This document shows, in pieces, positions 24,608 through 33,420 of a DNA stretch of 52,135 nt (positions are counted from its first letter, which is position 1; each line of letters opens with the position of its first letter). A program made the translations under genes and the position numbers. The notes under the pieces are model-generated. The model was given only the letters and a program-made list of their open reading frames with translations. It had not been told where the DNA came from and searched no databases. This stretch comes from Alphaproteobacteria bacterium UBA1002. GTDB lineage: Bacteria > Pseudomonadota > Alphaproteobacteria > Rickettsiales > UBA998. The DNA lies in NCBI GenBank assembly GCA_002291845.1, contig DBAU01000048.1, positions 1 through 52,135 of the forward strand, read 5' to 3'.

Positions 24608-25099
24608 ATGCGTTGCGTCCCCTTGCTCATCGGCTTGCTGTGTCTGCTATCTGCTTTGCCATGCGCGGCACAGGAACTAATGGAAACCAGTGGTGACTGG
24701 CGCATTTTTAAAGCCAGCGTGGAAGGACGTACCCTTTGTTATACAGCCAGTATTCCCACCGGCAAGACTGGGAACTATGCAAAGCGCGGAGAACCATTCC
24801 TGATGGTCACCGGTCGCAGTGCGGGTACCGATGAGGTGAGTGTTGCTGCAGGGTATCCGTTCAAGGAAGGTAGCGAGGTTTCCGTCACGATTGATGGCAA
24901 GCCCTTTGCCCTATTTACGCAGGGCGAGCGAGCCTGGGCCTATGACCGTGCGCAGGATGACCGCATGATCGCTGCGATGATGCGCGGCAGTACGCTTACC
25001 GCGAAGGGGACCTCCCCACGCGGCACCTATTCGTTGGATACCTATTCGCTGAAGGGTTTCACCAAAGCGCACCAGCGTATGAAAGCCCTTTGCCGTTGA
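24608..25099 (+). CDS. Invasion-associated locus B (IalB)-like exported protein
   Basis: 163-residue protein with a signal peptide (VPLLIGLLCLLSALPCAAQE). The mature part has WRIFKASVEGRTLCYTASIP, WAYDRAQDDRMIAAMMRGST and GTYSLDTYSLKGFTKAHQRM with a C-terminal Cys. The Cys pair and the RG-ST/YSLKGFT wording match the IalB-like family common in alphaproteobacteria, named for a Bartonella protein but widespread in non-pathogens. GAGG six bases before the ATG at 24608 supports this start over the in-frame ATG at 24572. Confidence 0.85.
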   Translation: MRCVPLLIGLLCLLSALPCAAQELMETSGDWRIFKASVEGRTLCYTASIPTGKTGNYAKRGEPFLMVTGRSAGTDEVSVAAGYPFKEGSEVSVTIDGKPFALFTQGERAWAYDRAQDDRMIAAMMRGSTLTAKGTSPRGTYSLDTYSLKGFTKAHQRMKALCR

Positions 25100-25173
25100 T
25101 GTGGTGAGGGGCCGTTGCGTCTTTCGTTTGACATCGTAGGCGTTCCTGACTAGAACGGCACTTCCTTCCGACT

Positions 25174-25250
<77 letters not shown>

Positions 25251-25342
25251 TCTTGCAGGTGTTACCTGCTCTTTCCTGAATGTATCATTGACGGCCGCAG
25301 GTGTGGTACGTCGCAAGCTGGCAGAGGAAGACGCGTCGATGG

Positions 25343-26266
25343 CTAACGCCTCATTTCGCTCCCCGCGACTGGTCTGAGATCGCCGAAGGTGAAGGGGTTC
25401 AGGAAACGTGGCCCTTGATAGGCTCCAATCTCCGTGGGAGTATTACTGAAATTGATGTACACCGTGCCACAGCCGAAGCTACCCCGTGAGTTTGCTATAT
25501 CGACAATCTCAGGGAAGATGCCCGCTGTGTTCGCAAGAATACCTAAGCGATGTTTCCAACGGCATTCTGGAGGCCTCTCCAGCCGGTTACGGGAAAGCTC
25601 TTGATCTGCCAATGACATCTGCGCCCAGCGCCGCGTATGGCTGTGCTCAATGACGTCGCCAAGCTGGTCATGGGGGAGCTCTTTCCAGAGCAGTCCCGCC
25701 TGTTTAGCGCGGTTATCCAGATTGGTATCTTCATGCCCCCAGGCTTTGTATATCTCATCATAGCCACCCAGCTTCATAAAGTTCTCACGGCTCATGGCGA
25801 TGCGTCCTCCCATGCCAAGCATGGGTTTTTTGGTAAAACGATTGTGGAGCATCACCAGATTCCAGCGAGGGCGGACACACAGATTCATATCTTGCTGAAA
25901 CTGCTCATTTAGCCAGCCAGCGAAGCCCTGACCAGTGATGTTATCGGCATCAAGATTGCACAACACATCTCCGGTGGCAGCGCGGTGGGCCATGTTCTTA
26001 GCGTGGGCCATAAGGAAATGCTCCGCCGGCGCATAGCGTACATAACGTAGGCGGCCCTCTGCGATCTCTTTCTGGAAATGCTGGCGAATCCATTCCTGCA
26101 ACCCATCCCGGCTGTCATAATCAAGTACGACGAATTCAACCTGAGGATAGTCGGCATTGCGGCGCAGATTCTCCGGCAGGGTTTGCTCTAAATGGTCGCG
26201 CCGCCCTTTGCATGTGATGCAAAAAGAGATCTTGAGTGGGGAGGTATGCTGCGCGGTGTTTTTCAT
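25343..26266 (-). CDS. Family 2 glycosyltransferase with galactosyltransferase-like C-terminus
   Basis: 307-residue GT-A-fold enzyme without membrane segments. The N-terminal nucleotide-sugar site reads SFCITCKGRRDHLEQTLPEN and FVVLDYDSRDGLQEWI. The DxD-type metal site is CNLDADNITG. The acceptor-side block GGYDEIYKAWGHEDTNLDNR matches the conserved galactosyltransferase C-terminal region. Donor and acceptor are unknown. Monocistronic, on the strand opposite the tRNA and divergent from the large glycosyltransferase at 26461. Both start within the same AT-rich 194-bp gap. Confidence 0.87.
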   Translation of the reverse strand: MKNTAQHTSPLKISFCITCKGRRDHLEQTLPENLRRNADYPQVEFVVLDYDSRDGLQEWIRQHFQKEIAEGRLRYVRYAPAEHFLMAHAKNMAHRAATGDVLCNLDADNITGQGFAGWLNEQFQQDMNLCVRPRWNLVMLHNRFTKKPMLGMGGRIAMSRENFMKLGGYDEIYKAWGHEDTNLDNRAKQAGLLWKELPHDQLGDVIEHSHTRRWAQMSLADQELSRNRLERPPECRWKHRLGILANTAGIFPEIVDIANSRGSFGCGTVYINFSNTPTEIGAYQGPRFLNPFTFGDLRPVAGSEMRR

Positions 26267-26460
26267 ATTAATATTTTAACTATCATGGATCCGTGACGTT
26301 TTTATGACGTCTTCGGGCAGGGAGTGCGCTGTGCTATCAATGTAAAAATATTTTTTATCTATCATGATGATGATGGCTTTGTTGCTGCGCGGTCGCATCG
26401 TCGTTTTGGTGCAACAAAATTAAATTGCAACTTTAACGATACTCATTAGAATGCGCGCAT

Positions 26461-28656
26461 GTGAACAGCCCGGCTTTTCGGGCAACGTGTTATTGTAACC
26501 ATTCCGAGCCCGCAATGGCCCTATGTGCCCGCCGAGAGCTGCAGATTGCCCGTGTCTGCTTTGCGACCACGATTGTTCTCATGGTGGGACTCATTACTTT
26601 TTTAGGCAAGGAAGCCTACCAAGCATATCTGGCGGGTGACCAGGCACGCTTGACCACGGTTGGCTGGTTATCGTTTGCTTCCTTCTTCATGATGTATGGC
26701 AATTTTCTCTACCAAAGCTGCATCATGGGTTTTTTCCGTCGGATGCTGACGCATAAAGCCCCAGATGCCGATGCTCTTCTTGCGCTGCATGACCGTGAAT
26801 TTCCCTCCCTGTCCGTATTGATTCCCGCCTACAAAGAAGAGCCAGATATCATGTGGCAGACCATGATGGCCGCGGCGCTCTGCGAATATGGCGAGAAGCA
26901 GGTGGTCCTGCTGATTGACGATCCTTTCGCCCCCAAAACGCTGGAAGATCGCCTGAAGCTCGAAGCCGCGCGTGACTTGCCCGTGCGCCTGCAGCAGTTG
27001 TTTGATGCTCCGGCGCAGGCCTTTGCGGCGGAATGGATGGGCTTCTGCCAGCGCCGCACGGCAGGCCGCCTCGCGATGGCGGAGGAGCGCGCCCGGCTGG
27101 TGGCGCTGTATGAACGCGCCGCGCAGTGGGGTGAGGACGCCACCGCCCAGTTTCTAGCAGGCCGTGAGCCCTCCAACTTGCCGCACTGTGAGCGTTTTTT
27201 CCATGAGACCATCATGCAGCGCTGGAGCGCGCATCACCGCGCCGCGGCCCAGCAACTGGCCGAAGCGTCACTGCTTGACGAGCGTCTGCTGGCCCGCCAT
27301 TTCGCCCGGCTCTCCCGTTTGTTTGCGGTGCGCTTCTCCAGCTTTGAGCGCAAAAAATACGCCGAGCTCTCCCACGAACCAAACAAGGCGATGAACCTCA
27401 ACGGGTACTTGCGTGTGATGGGCCGCAGCTGGCGCGAAGAAGAACGCGACGGTGTCTGGCACTTGCAGGAAGTTCCCACCTCGGAGGCGAACTTCTTCCC
27501 ACCAGCGAGTGAGTATCTGATGATCCTCGATGCGGATTCGCTGGTGCTGCGCGAATATGCGCTCAGCCTTCTGCATCGGCTGCAGCAGCCGGAATATGAT
27601 CGCATTGGCGTGATGCAGTGCTACCCCAGCTGTTATCCGGGGATACCCATGGGCATCGAGCGTATGGCGGCGGCCAGCATTGATTTGCTCTTCCGCATTA
27701 ATCAGGGCCATGAGGCATTGGGCGGGCCTTCCTGGATGGGGGCGAATGCCTTAGTTCGCCGGCAGGCGCTTGATGATATTGCCCAGGAGGCGGTCAGCGA
27801 TGGTAAGCCCTCGACGATTTATATCCAGGATCGTACCGTCATTGAGGATACGGAAACCACCGTTGCGCTGTTACATAAGGACTGGCGTGTCTATCAATAT
27901 CCCGAGCGGCTGGCGTTTTTTTCCTCACCGCCGGATTTTGGATCCCTGCTGATCCAGCGTCGCCGCTGGGCGAATGGAGGCATCTTATTGCTTCCTTCGC
28001 TTATGCGTTATCTTGCTCGTCGCCCCGTCAGCATGGCATGGCTGCGTGAGCTGTTCGTACGGGTGGATTATATGATCTGGGGACCGGTAGGTGTGATCAT
28101 CGGTCTGGTGATGGCATCAGTACATTTCGGGGACCTGCTCATGTCGCCCTGGCTGATGCTCTCACCGTTGCCATGTTTGGTGCTTCAGCTCCGCACCCTG
28201 CGTCAGGAAGGCTACCGTTACAGTGATGCGCTGCGCCTCTCCGCGTTTGGGGTGATGCTTGGCCCCGTCATCATGGGCGGGGTGCTGAAATCCATCCAGC
28301 AGGCCATCACCGGACGCAAGATTCCTTTCGCCCGCACGCCAAAGATCACCACGCGAACGGCAGCTCCGGCGCTCTATGCATTCTTCGAGCTGGTTCTTCC
28401 GTTGGTGATGCTGGCGCTTGCCTGGCGGTACGCGCAGGCCGAGAGCTGGGCGCAGGCAGTCTTTACGCTGTTTTATGCGGCGGCCGGGGTATATGCCCTT
28501 GTCTATTTCATGGGGGTCCGCGCCACGCTGGAGGATCTGCTCTCCGGTATCCGTGGCCGCTGGCGTGCGCTGTTTCACCGGGCAGAGGTACTGCCTTTCT
28601 CCGCCCGCGAAACCCTGCCGCCCGGTCAAGAAGTTCGCTACGGTACGGGCGAATAG
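26461..28656 (+). CDS. Processive-type family 2 glycosyltransferase, membrane protein
   Basis: 731-residue inner membrane enzyme. It has two N-terminal TM helices (about 30-90) and a cytosolic GT2 domain with all four signatures of processive synthases: D near 150 (VVLLIDDPF), DxD near 356 (YLMILDADSL), the ED acid near 462 (TVIEDTETT) and QRRRW near 498. At least four C-terminal TM helices follow. A helical insert of roughly 170 residues separates the first Asp from the DxD. The fold resembles cellulose synthase and MdoH-type glucan synthases, but neither the sugar nor the acceptor can be inferred. GTG at 26461 is taken as start; the ATG at 26515 is an alternative. No PilZ domain was recognised. 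Confidence 0.85.
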   Translation: MNSPAFRATCYCNHSEPAMALCARRELQIARVCFATTIVLMVGLITFLGKEAYQAYLAGDQARLTTVGWLSFASFFMMYGNFLYQSCIMGFFRRMLTHKAPDADALLALHDREFPSLSVLIPAYKEEPDIMWQTMMAAALCEYGEKQVVLLIDDPFAPKTLEDRLKLEAARDLPVRLQQLFDAPAQAFAAEWMGFCQRRTAGRLAMAEERARLVALYERAAQWGEDATAQFLAGREPSNLPHCERFFHETIMQRWSAHHRAAAQQLAEASLLDERLLARHFARLSRLFAVRFSSFERKKYAELSHEPNKAMNLNGYLRVMGRSWREEERDGVWHLQEVPTSEANFFPPASEYLMILDADSLVLREYALSLLHRLQQPEYDRIGVMQCYPSCYPGIPMGIERMAAASIDLLFRINQGHEALGGPSWMGANALVRRQALDDIAQEAVSDGKPSTIYIQDRTVIEDTETTVALLHKDWRVYQYPERLAFFSSPPDFGSLLIQRRRWANGGILLLPSLMRYLARRPVSMAWLRELFVRVDYMIWGPVGVIIGLVMASVHFGDLLMSPWLMLSPLPCLVLQLRTLRQEGYRYSDALRLSAFGVMLGPVIMGGVLKSIQQAITGRKIPFARTPKITTRTAAPALYAFFELVLPLVMLALAWRYAQAESWAQAVFTLFYAAAGVYALVYFMGVRATLEDLLSGIRGRWRALFHRAEVLPFSARETLPPGQEVRYGTGE

Positions 28657-28974
28657 TCCGTCTCTTTTATCCGCTATTTGAGTATTTACTGCGTAGAATA
28701 AAAATATTCTCTGCGTGATGGCGAATGATTTATTAATGAAATCTTGACTCTAATCGCCATTACTAGTAAAAAAAGAAGCGAGTTTAGTAGTTTCTCTTTG
28801 CTGTTCCGGATGCCTTCGGGTGTGTCCGTTTCATGGGGCTTCAGGCCTCGATTCGTTGGTTCCCCTTCGTATGGTCAAAGAGTTTCGCGCTGGTATGTCG
28901 GTGCGTACGAAGCTCAAAAGAACACCCCGCATGGTGTGGGGTGCGCAATTGTCATACGTAAAAGGAAACGAGAC
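28657..28974 (+). promoter_or_regulatory. Promoter region and long leader of the cold-shock gene
   Basis: 318 bp without a gene. TTGACT (28744-28749) with TAAAAA (28767-28772) at 17-bp spacing is a possible promoter, which would leave a leader of about 200 nt; long leaders are typical of cspA mRNAs and mediate cold induction. A hairpin CACCCC (28923-28928) with GGGGTG (28938-28943) lies 30 bases before the start codon, and AAAGGAAA provides the ribosome binding site. A frame that reads through from 28744 to the cspA stop is not considered coding. Confidence 0.45.
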
Positions 28975-29184
28975 ATGGCAAACGGTACTGTAAAATGGTT
29001 TAATTCCACCAAAGGCTACGGCTTTATTGCTCCGGATCAAGGCGGCAGCGATGTGTTTGTGCATATCAGCGCCCTGCAAAGCGCGGGCGTACAGAGCCTG
29101 AATGAGGGCCAAAAAGTCAGCTATGAGCTGGCCACCAACAAGGGTAAGACCTCAGCGGTGAACCTGAAACTGCTGGCCGCTTAA
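28975..29184 (+). CDS. cspA: Cold-shock protein (CspA family)
   Basis: 69-residue single-stranded nucleic-acid-binding protein. Both RNP motifs are intact: NGTVKWFNSTKGYGFIAPD (RNP1 KGYGFI) and SDVFVHISAL (RNP2 VFVHI). It ends KTSAVNLKLLAA as in typical bacterial CspA proteins. The ATG at 28975 is preceded by AAAGGAAA at good spacing. It acts as an RNA chaperone and is followed after 93 bp by an rhlE-type RNA helicase, a pairing that fits cold adaptation of RNA structure. Confidence 0.96.
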   Translation: MANGTVKWFNSTKGYGFIAPDQGGSDVFVHISALQSAGVQSLNEGQKVSYELATNKGKTSAVNLKLLAA

Positions 29185-29219
29185 TTTCGGCCTCAGTAAA
29201 ATATCACTGCGATTTGCAG

Positions 29220-29272
29220 CCTATGCGCGCGGAAGGCATGGTGCCTTCCGCCCTTCGGGGCTGCGCATAGGA
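29220..29272 (+). promoter_or_regulatory. Predicted three-way-junction RNA covering the rhlE ribosome binding site
   Basis: Three perfect stems nest together. P1 pairs CCTATGCGC (29220-29228) with GCGCATAGG (29263-29271). P2 pairs GGAAGGCA (29231-29238) with TGCCTTCC (29242-29249). P3 pairs GCCC (29250-29253) with GGGC (29258-29261) around a TTCG tetraloop. Only two, zero and one unpaired bases link the stems. Three bases of the likely ribosome binding site AGGA (29269-29272) are in P1, five bases before the helicase ATG, so folding should limit translation. No T-run follows, which argues against a plain terminator. Confidence 0.6.
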
Positions 29273-29277
29273 TAAAT

Positions 29278-30507
29278 ATGGAAAATTTTGATAGTTTTGC
29301 GCTGCCCGCACCCTTGCGCGCATCGCTTGCCCGCATGGGCTTTACGACTCCCACGCCGATTCAGGCACAAGCCATTCCGCACGCTTTAGAAGGGCGTGAT
29401 GTACTCGGCACCGCCCAGACCGGCACCGGTAAAACCGGCGCGTTCGGTATTCCGCTCATCACCAAGTTGATGACCAATTCCCGCGGCAGTGCCTTGATCA
29501 TGACGCCGACCCGCGAGCTTGCGGCGCAGGTGATTGAAGTCATCAACCATCTGCTTGGGCCGAACCATCCGATCAAAGCCGTGCTACTGATCGGCGGTGA
29601 GCCGATGGGCGCGCAAACCCGTGCACTGCGGGCGCGGCCACGAATCATTATTGGAACCCCCGGGCGTATCAATGACCATCTGGAGCAGGGCAACCTGATG
29701 CTGATGGAAACCAGCGTGCTCGTGCTTGATGAAACCGACCGCATGCTGGATATGGGCTTTGCCGCGCAGATCGACCGCATTGTGAAGTTCATCCCGAAAA
29801 GCCGCCAGACCATGCTGTTTTCGGCCACGCTGCCGACGGAGATCGTCAAAATGGCGGATAAATACCTCAATAATCCCGTCCGCGTCGCGGTAGGGGCCCC
29901 CAATATGGCCGCCAAGAAAATCACTCAGGAAGTGGTGCGTCTCCAGCCGGAGCAGAAGTTCAAGGAGCTGGTACGCCAGCTGGATGAGCGTGCTGGCTCG
30001 GTGATCGTGTTTGTGAAAACCAAGCACGGGGCGGAGAAAATGGCCGATAAGCTCTGCAAAGAGCGCTTCGGTGCGGACGCCATCCATGGGGATCTGGAGC
30101 AGCGCCAGCGTGAGCGGGTGATTCAGCTCTTCCGCGAGAAGCGCTTCCGTATTCTGGTTGCCACCGACATTGCAGCGCGCGGCCTCGATATTCCGCATAT
30201 TGAGCATGTGATTAATTATGACCTGCCCCATGCGCCGGAAGATTACATCCACCGCATTGGCCGCACGGCGCGGGCTGGCGCGGAGGGAGCGGCCATCAGC
30301 TTTGTGATCCCGGAAGATGAAAAGCGCTGGGAGGCGATTCAGCGCCTGATCAATCCGAATGCTGCTCCGGCGCCGCGGGCGGCTCAGGCTCCCGCGAATC
30401 CGGCGCAGGCTGCCTCGGCAAAGGAAGGTGCGCCGAAGCGTCGCCGCCGCCGTAGCCGGAAAAAACCTGCCGGAGGTGATGCGGGCTCTGGCCAGATAGC
30501 CGCCTAA
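29278..30507 (+). CDS. rhlE: DEAD-box ATP-dependent RNA helicase, RhlE-like
   Basis: 409-residue RNA helicase with both RecA-like domains. Motifs seen: Q-motif (GFTTPTPIQAQAIPHAL), motif I AQTGTGKTG, Ia PTRELAAQ, motif II as DETD in VLVLDETDRMLDMGF (DEAD is usual), motif III SAT, motif V ATDIAARGLDIPHIEHVINYD, and motif VI HRIGRTARAG. The C-terminal tail is basic and Pro/Ala-rich (KRRRRRSRKKP), as in RhlE proteins. It lies 93 bp downstream of cspA, with its ribosome binding site inside a predicted RNA structure. Ends in a strong terminator. Confidence 0.95.
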   Translation: MENFDSFALPAPLRASLARMGFTTPTPIQAQAIPHALEGRDVLGTAQTGTGKTGAFGIPLITKLMTNSRGSALIMTPTRELAAQVIEVINHLLGPNHPIKAVLLIGGEPMGAQTRALRARPRIIIGTPGRINDHLEQGNLMLMETSVLVLDETDRMLDMGFAAQIDRIVKFIPKSRQTMLFSATLPTEIVKMADKYLNNPVRVAVGAPNMAAKKITQEVVRLQPEQKFKELVRQLDERAGSVIVFVKTKHGAEKMADKLCKERFGADAIHGDLEQRQRERVIQLFREKRFRILVATDIAARGLDIPHIEHVINYDLPHAPEDYIHRIGRTARAGAEGAAISFVIPEDEKRWEAIQRLINPNAAPAPRAAQAPANPAQAASAKEGAPKRRRRRSRKKPAGGDAGSGQIAA

Positions 30508-30518
30508 CCCAGCAACAT

Positions 30519-30546
30519 AAAAAACCCCGCTCCGGCGGGGTTTTTT
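30519..30546. terminator. Bidirectional rho-independent terminator between rhlE and msrB
   Basis: Perfect stem CCCCGC (30525-30530) with GCGGGG (30535-30540), loop TCCG, flanked by six A and six T. It can end transcription from rhlE on the plus strand and from msrB on the minus strand. Confidence 0.93.
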
Positions 30547-30571
30547 AATGGGTGGATGATGTGGGGCGGCT

Positions 30572-30994
30572 TCAGGCCGGATCAAAGCGCAGGGCAACCC
30601 CGTTGGTGCAATAGCGCAGCCCGGTTGGGCGTGGGCCGTCCTCGAACACATGGCCGAGATGGCCACCACACTGCGCGCAATGGAACTCGGTGCGGATCAT
30701 GCCGAAGGAGGCATCGCGCTTGGTGCCCACACTGCCTGGCACCGCGGCGTAAAAGCTCGGCCAGCCGGTGCCGCTGTCAAATTTTGTTGCTGATTCAAAC
30801 AGCAGGCTGTCGCACGCGGCGCAATGAAAGCGGCCCGGCCGCTTTTCGTCGTTCAGAGGGCTGAGCCCGGCGCATTCGGTACCCGCGCAGCGCATGACGC
30901 GGTATTGCTCTGGTGTCAGCCGCGCCTTCCATTCAGCCTCGCTGAGCTGGCGGGGATCTGTCGCAGAGGCATCCGTGGAGGGGCGTAGAGGCAT
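30572..30994 (-). CDS. msrB: Peptide-methionine (R)-S-oxide reductase
   Basis: Reduces methionine-R-sulfoxide in oxidised proteins. 140 residues. Zinc-type cysteine pairs are present (CAAC and CAQC in FHCAACDSLLFES and FHCAQCGGHLGHVFEDG). KFDSGTGWPSF and the catalytic Cys in LRYCTNGVALRF are typical of MsrB; the Cys seen in some MsrB proteins before WPSF is Thr here, also common. The start at 30994 gives a normal length. An in-frame ATG at 31024 is an alternative, and the frame continues upstream without family-like sequence. Divergent from the YcbK-like gene. Confidence 0.93.
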   Translation of the reverse strand: MPLRPSTDASATDPRQLSEAEWKARLTPEQYRVMRCAGTECAGLSPLNDEKRPGRFHCAACDSLLFESATKFDSGTGWPSFYAAVPGSVGTKRDASFGMIRTEFHCAQCGGHLGHVFEDGPRPTGLRYCTNGVALRFDPA

Positions 30995-31078
30995 CTTCGT
31001 GATATGGGGGCATTGAGGGGCCATGCCAAGGGGCAGGCCACTGCGGAAAATATGTAATAAATTGTTAATATTCTTCGC

Positions 31079-31107
31079 TTGTATTGGCGGATTTCCTAGG
31101 CTAAATA
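31079..31107 (+). promoter_or_regulatory. Promoter of the YcbK-like gene
   Basis: TTGTAT (31079-31084) and TAAATA (31102-31107) are spaced by 17 bp, about 30 bp upstream of the ATG at 31139. GGAGGG at 31125-31130 serves as ribosome binding site. Confidence 0.5.
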
Positions 31108-31138
31108 TTAACGCCATTGAGAACGGAGGGAAATGCCC

Positions 31139-31687
31139 ATGGATCTGACCCGTCGTCAGATGTTGCTTGGACTGGGGGCACTCGGTGCAGCGGCGCTGCT
31201 GCCTGAGGGGGCCAGTGCATCGCGGTTTGTGCGTCCGGAGCAAGGCGCGCGTCAGCTTTCCTTCCTGCATCTGCATACCGGCGAGCGCGGTACCTTCACC
31301 TACCGCGAAAATGGCGGGTTGGTGCTGGAAGAGCTGGCGCGGTTAAACCACCTGCTGCGCGATCACCGCACGGATGATCTGCACGCCATCGACACGCGCC
31401 TGCTTGATCAGCTGTATGTGCTGCAAAAGAAAACCGGGCATCGCAAACCTTACGAGATCATTTCCGCCTACCGTTCGCCTCACACCAACGCCATGCTGGC
31501 GCGCCGTTCCGGCGGGGTCGCCAAGCAGAGCCTGCACATGCAGGGGCAGGCGATTGATATTGCGGTGGAGGGCGTGCCACTGTCTCACCTACATCGCGCG
31601 GCGCTCAGCCTGAAAGCGGGAGGGGTGGGCTATTACGCCGATTCCGGGTTTATCCATCTTGATACGGGCCGTGTGCGCCGCTGGTAG
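31139..31687 (+). CDS. YcbK-like DUF882/M15-type periplasmic peptidase, Tat signal
   Basis: 182-residue exported protein. The N-terminus DLTRRQMLLGLGALGAAALL is a twin-arginine signal. The mature domain has the metal-peptidase layout of the M15/DUF882 group: ISAYRSPHTNAMLARRSGGV, SLHMQGQAIDIAVEGV (His and Asp ligands) and SGFIHLDTGRVRRW (third His). Members are thought to act on peptidoglycan peptides. The ATG at 31139 has better spacing from GGAGGG than the ATG at 31133. It ends 3 bp from the convergent L,D-transpeptidase gene; E. coli also places ycbK beside ycbB, supporting a joint role in cell-wall remodelling. Confidence 0.9.
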   Translation: MDLTRRQMLLGLGALGAAALLPEGASASRFVRPEQGARQLSFLHLHTGERGTFTYRENGGLVLEELARLNHLLRDHRTDDLHAIDTRLLDQLYVLQKKTGHRKPYEIISAYRSPHTNAMLARRSGGVAKQSLHMQGQAIDIAVEGVPLSHLHRAALSLKAGGVGYYADSGFIHLDTGRVRRW

Positions 31688-31690
31688 CGG

Positions 31691-33244
31691 CTAGCGTAGC
31701 GCGGCCAGCTGGGCGTCGCCGCCGGTCGGTTGGTGGCGCGTCAGCGCGGCCAGCAATGTCGCGTCGCGGCCATACATATCCGGGTAGAATTCCGGCTGCC
31801 CTTCCTGGTTCACCCAAGCTGTATAGTAGGTTGTGATGACGGGCAGGGGTGTGGTCATCGTATAGCTGCGCGAGGCACTGTCCTCATAGCGGGCGGCGAT
31901 CTGCGATGCTTCGTCCGGGCGGCTGACGCGGAAGACGAACGCGGCAAAGTCCTTGGGTTTCTCCAGCCGGATGCAGCCATGGCTCAGCGCTCGGTAGGTC
32001 TGGCTAAAGAGCTGAGGCCGCGCCGTATCATGCAGGTAAATGGAATCCGATTTCGGCATGAGGAATTTCACCTTGCCGAGGGCATTGTCCTGCCCGGCGG
32101 GCTGCTCAACGTGGACATCATTGGCGCTGAGCTGTGTCCAGTCGACCTGGAAGGGATCAAGGCGCTGGCCGGTGCGGCGGTCGGTGACCTGGTAGCCTTG
32201 CAGCGAAGCGGGATTGCGCCGCGCTTTCGGTAACATTTCATCCCGCAGGATGCGGTGGGTCGGCGTCCAGGTCGGATTGAGCACCACCTGGGTGATCTGG
32301 TTGCGGAATTCCGGGGTAGGATTTTTCTTCTCCCCGACGATGACTTTCATCGCCAGCACGGGCTTGCCAGCGTCATATGCCTCCAGCCGGAAGCCGGGCA
32401 GGTTGATGTGCACATAGCGTGGGCCAGCGGGTGCATCGCGGCGCAGACGCTCCAGCGTCAAAGCCAGCTGCTGGAGCCGCGCACGTACTGGGACATTCAT
32501 CGCGTGCCGGGTTTCTTTGCCCAGCGCCCCATCGGGCGTCAGCCCGTGCCGCGCCTGAAACGCCTTCAGCGCCTCCTGTAGCGGGGCGTCATAGACCGGA
32601 CGGGTGCGGGGGGACCAGCGCTCCATGGGAAAATCGCCGGTAAGAATCAGATAGCGGCGCAATACTTCAATGCGCGAATCCGGCTGGCCTGGTTTCAGTG
32701 CTGCCCCATCGGGGATGAACGGAAAGCCGCCTTTGCGGGCGAGTTGGAGGTAATCACGATAGGCATGTTGCACGCGCTGGTAACTGGCTTGGCGCGGAGC
32801 GGCTTGCTCGATGAGTTGCGGTAGGCGGGCCTGGGCTTGCGTGGGGGCCAGCATGGCATAGCCCCACAGCAGCCCGGCGGAGACATCGGCCTGCGCCCGC
32901 CGCTGCGGGTCGCGGCTGGCCGGAGTGTCACGGCCAAATTGTAAATCCGTCAAGGCCTGCGCCAGACCTTGCCGTGCCGCCACGCAATCCGGATCGGTGG
33001 AGGGATGGGTGAGGTAATGATTCGGGTTTAATCCATGCGCCGCGAGGGTGCCCAGCCCGTGTGAAACAATCCGCCGCGGGCCGTCACAGCGCAAGGCGCG
33101 ACTCGCAAGAGAAAGATTTGTGATGGCAGAATGTTTCCAATCTCTGGATGATGATCCCCCTGCATTGGCCGACGATGGAGTCAGCAATGCCAAATAAATG
33201 CTCAATAAAAGCGCAAGATTGTGATGGGGAAGACGTACGCGCAT
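31691..33244 (-). CDS. YcbB-like L,D-transpeptidase
   Basis: Periplasmic enzyme forming 3-3 peptidoglycan cross-links or attaching proteins to the wall. 517 residues: signal peptide (LALLLSIYLALLTPSSANAG), N-terminal scaffold domain with GLLWGYAMLAPTQAQARLP, a peptidoglycan-binding repeat (about 215-250, LKAFQARHGLTPDGALGKET), then the YkuD catalytic domain. In the latter, VVLNPTWTPTHRILRDEMLP and the active-site block ALSHGCIRLEKPKDFAAFVF (catalytic Cys in SHGCIR) are intact. The long insert between substrate lid and active site matches the YcbB subgroup. Convergent with the YcbK-like gene. Confidence 0.93.
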   Translation of the reverse strand: MRVRLPHHNLALLLSIYLALLTPSSANAGGSSSRDWKHSAITNLSLASRALRCDGPRRIVSHGLGTLAAHGLNPNHYLTHPSTDPDCVAARQGLAQALTDLQFGRDTPASRDPQRRAQADVSAGLLWGYAMLAPTQAQARLPQLIEQAAPRQASYQRVQHAYRDYLQLARKGGFPFIPDGAALKPGQPDSRIEVLRRYLILTGDFPMERWSPRTRPVYDAPLQEALKAFQARHGLTPDGALGKETRHAMNVPVRARLQQLALTLERLRRDAPAGPRYVHINLPGFRLEAYDAGKPVLAMKVIVGEKKNPTPEFRNQITQVVLNPTWTPTHRILRDEMLPKARRNPASLQGYQVTDRRTGQRLDPFQVDWTQLSANDVHVEQPAGQDNALGKVKFLMPKSDSIYLHDTARPQLFSQTYRALSHGCIRLEKPKDFAAFVFRVSRPDEASQIAARYEDSASRSYTMTTPLPVITTYYTAWVNQEGQPEFYPDMYGRDATLLAALTRHQPTGGDAQLAALR

Positions 33245-33420
33245 GGAGCCTCATTTTTAATAATTATGCTCCAATAAAGTTTAATTTTGATGAATCGCGG
33301 ATAGGGTTAAAGAAAAATTCTATTTTTTCTCAGGTGAGCAAATTATTCAGAGATAATAGTTTTTATGCATTTCAACGTGTCCGTAGTCGTGCGGAAGCCC
33401 ATAGACCGAACGGTCCACTC

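Noticed and set aside
28744..28974. N-terminal extension of the cold-shock protein
   Set aside because: The frame is open, but the extra residues are not family-like, and the ATG at 28975 has a proper ribosome binding site and gives the canonical CspA.
29220..29271. Plain terminator for cspA
   Set aside because: Stems are strong, but no T-run follows and the distal arm overlaps the next gene's ribosome binding site, so a regulatory leader is a better reading.
29584..30669. 361-codon minus-strand frame opposite rhlE
   Set aside because: Antisense to the helicase coding sequence, and it runs through the terminator region; no protein-like motifs.
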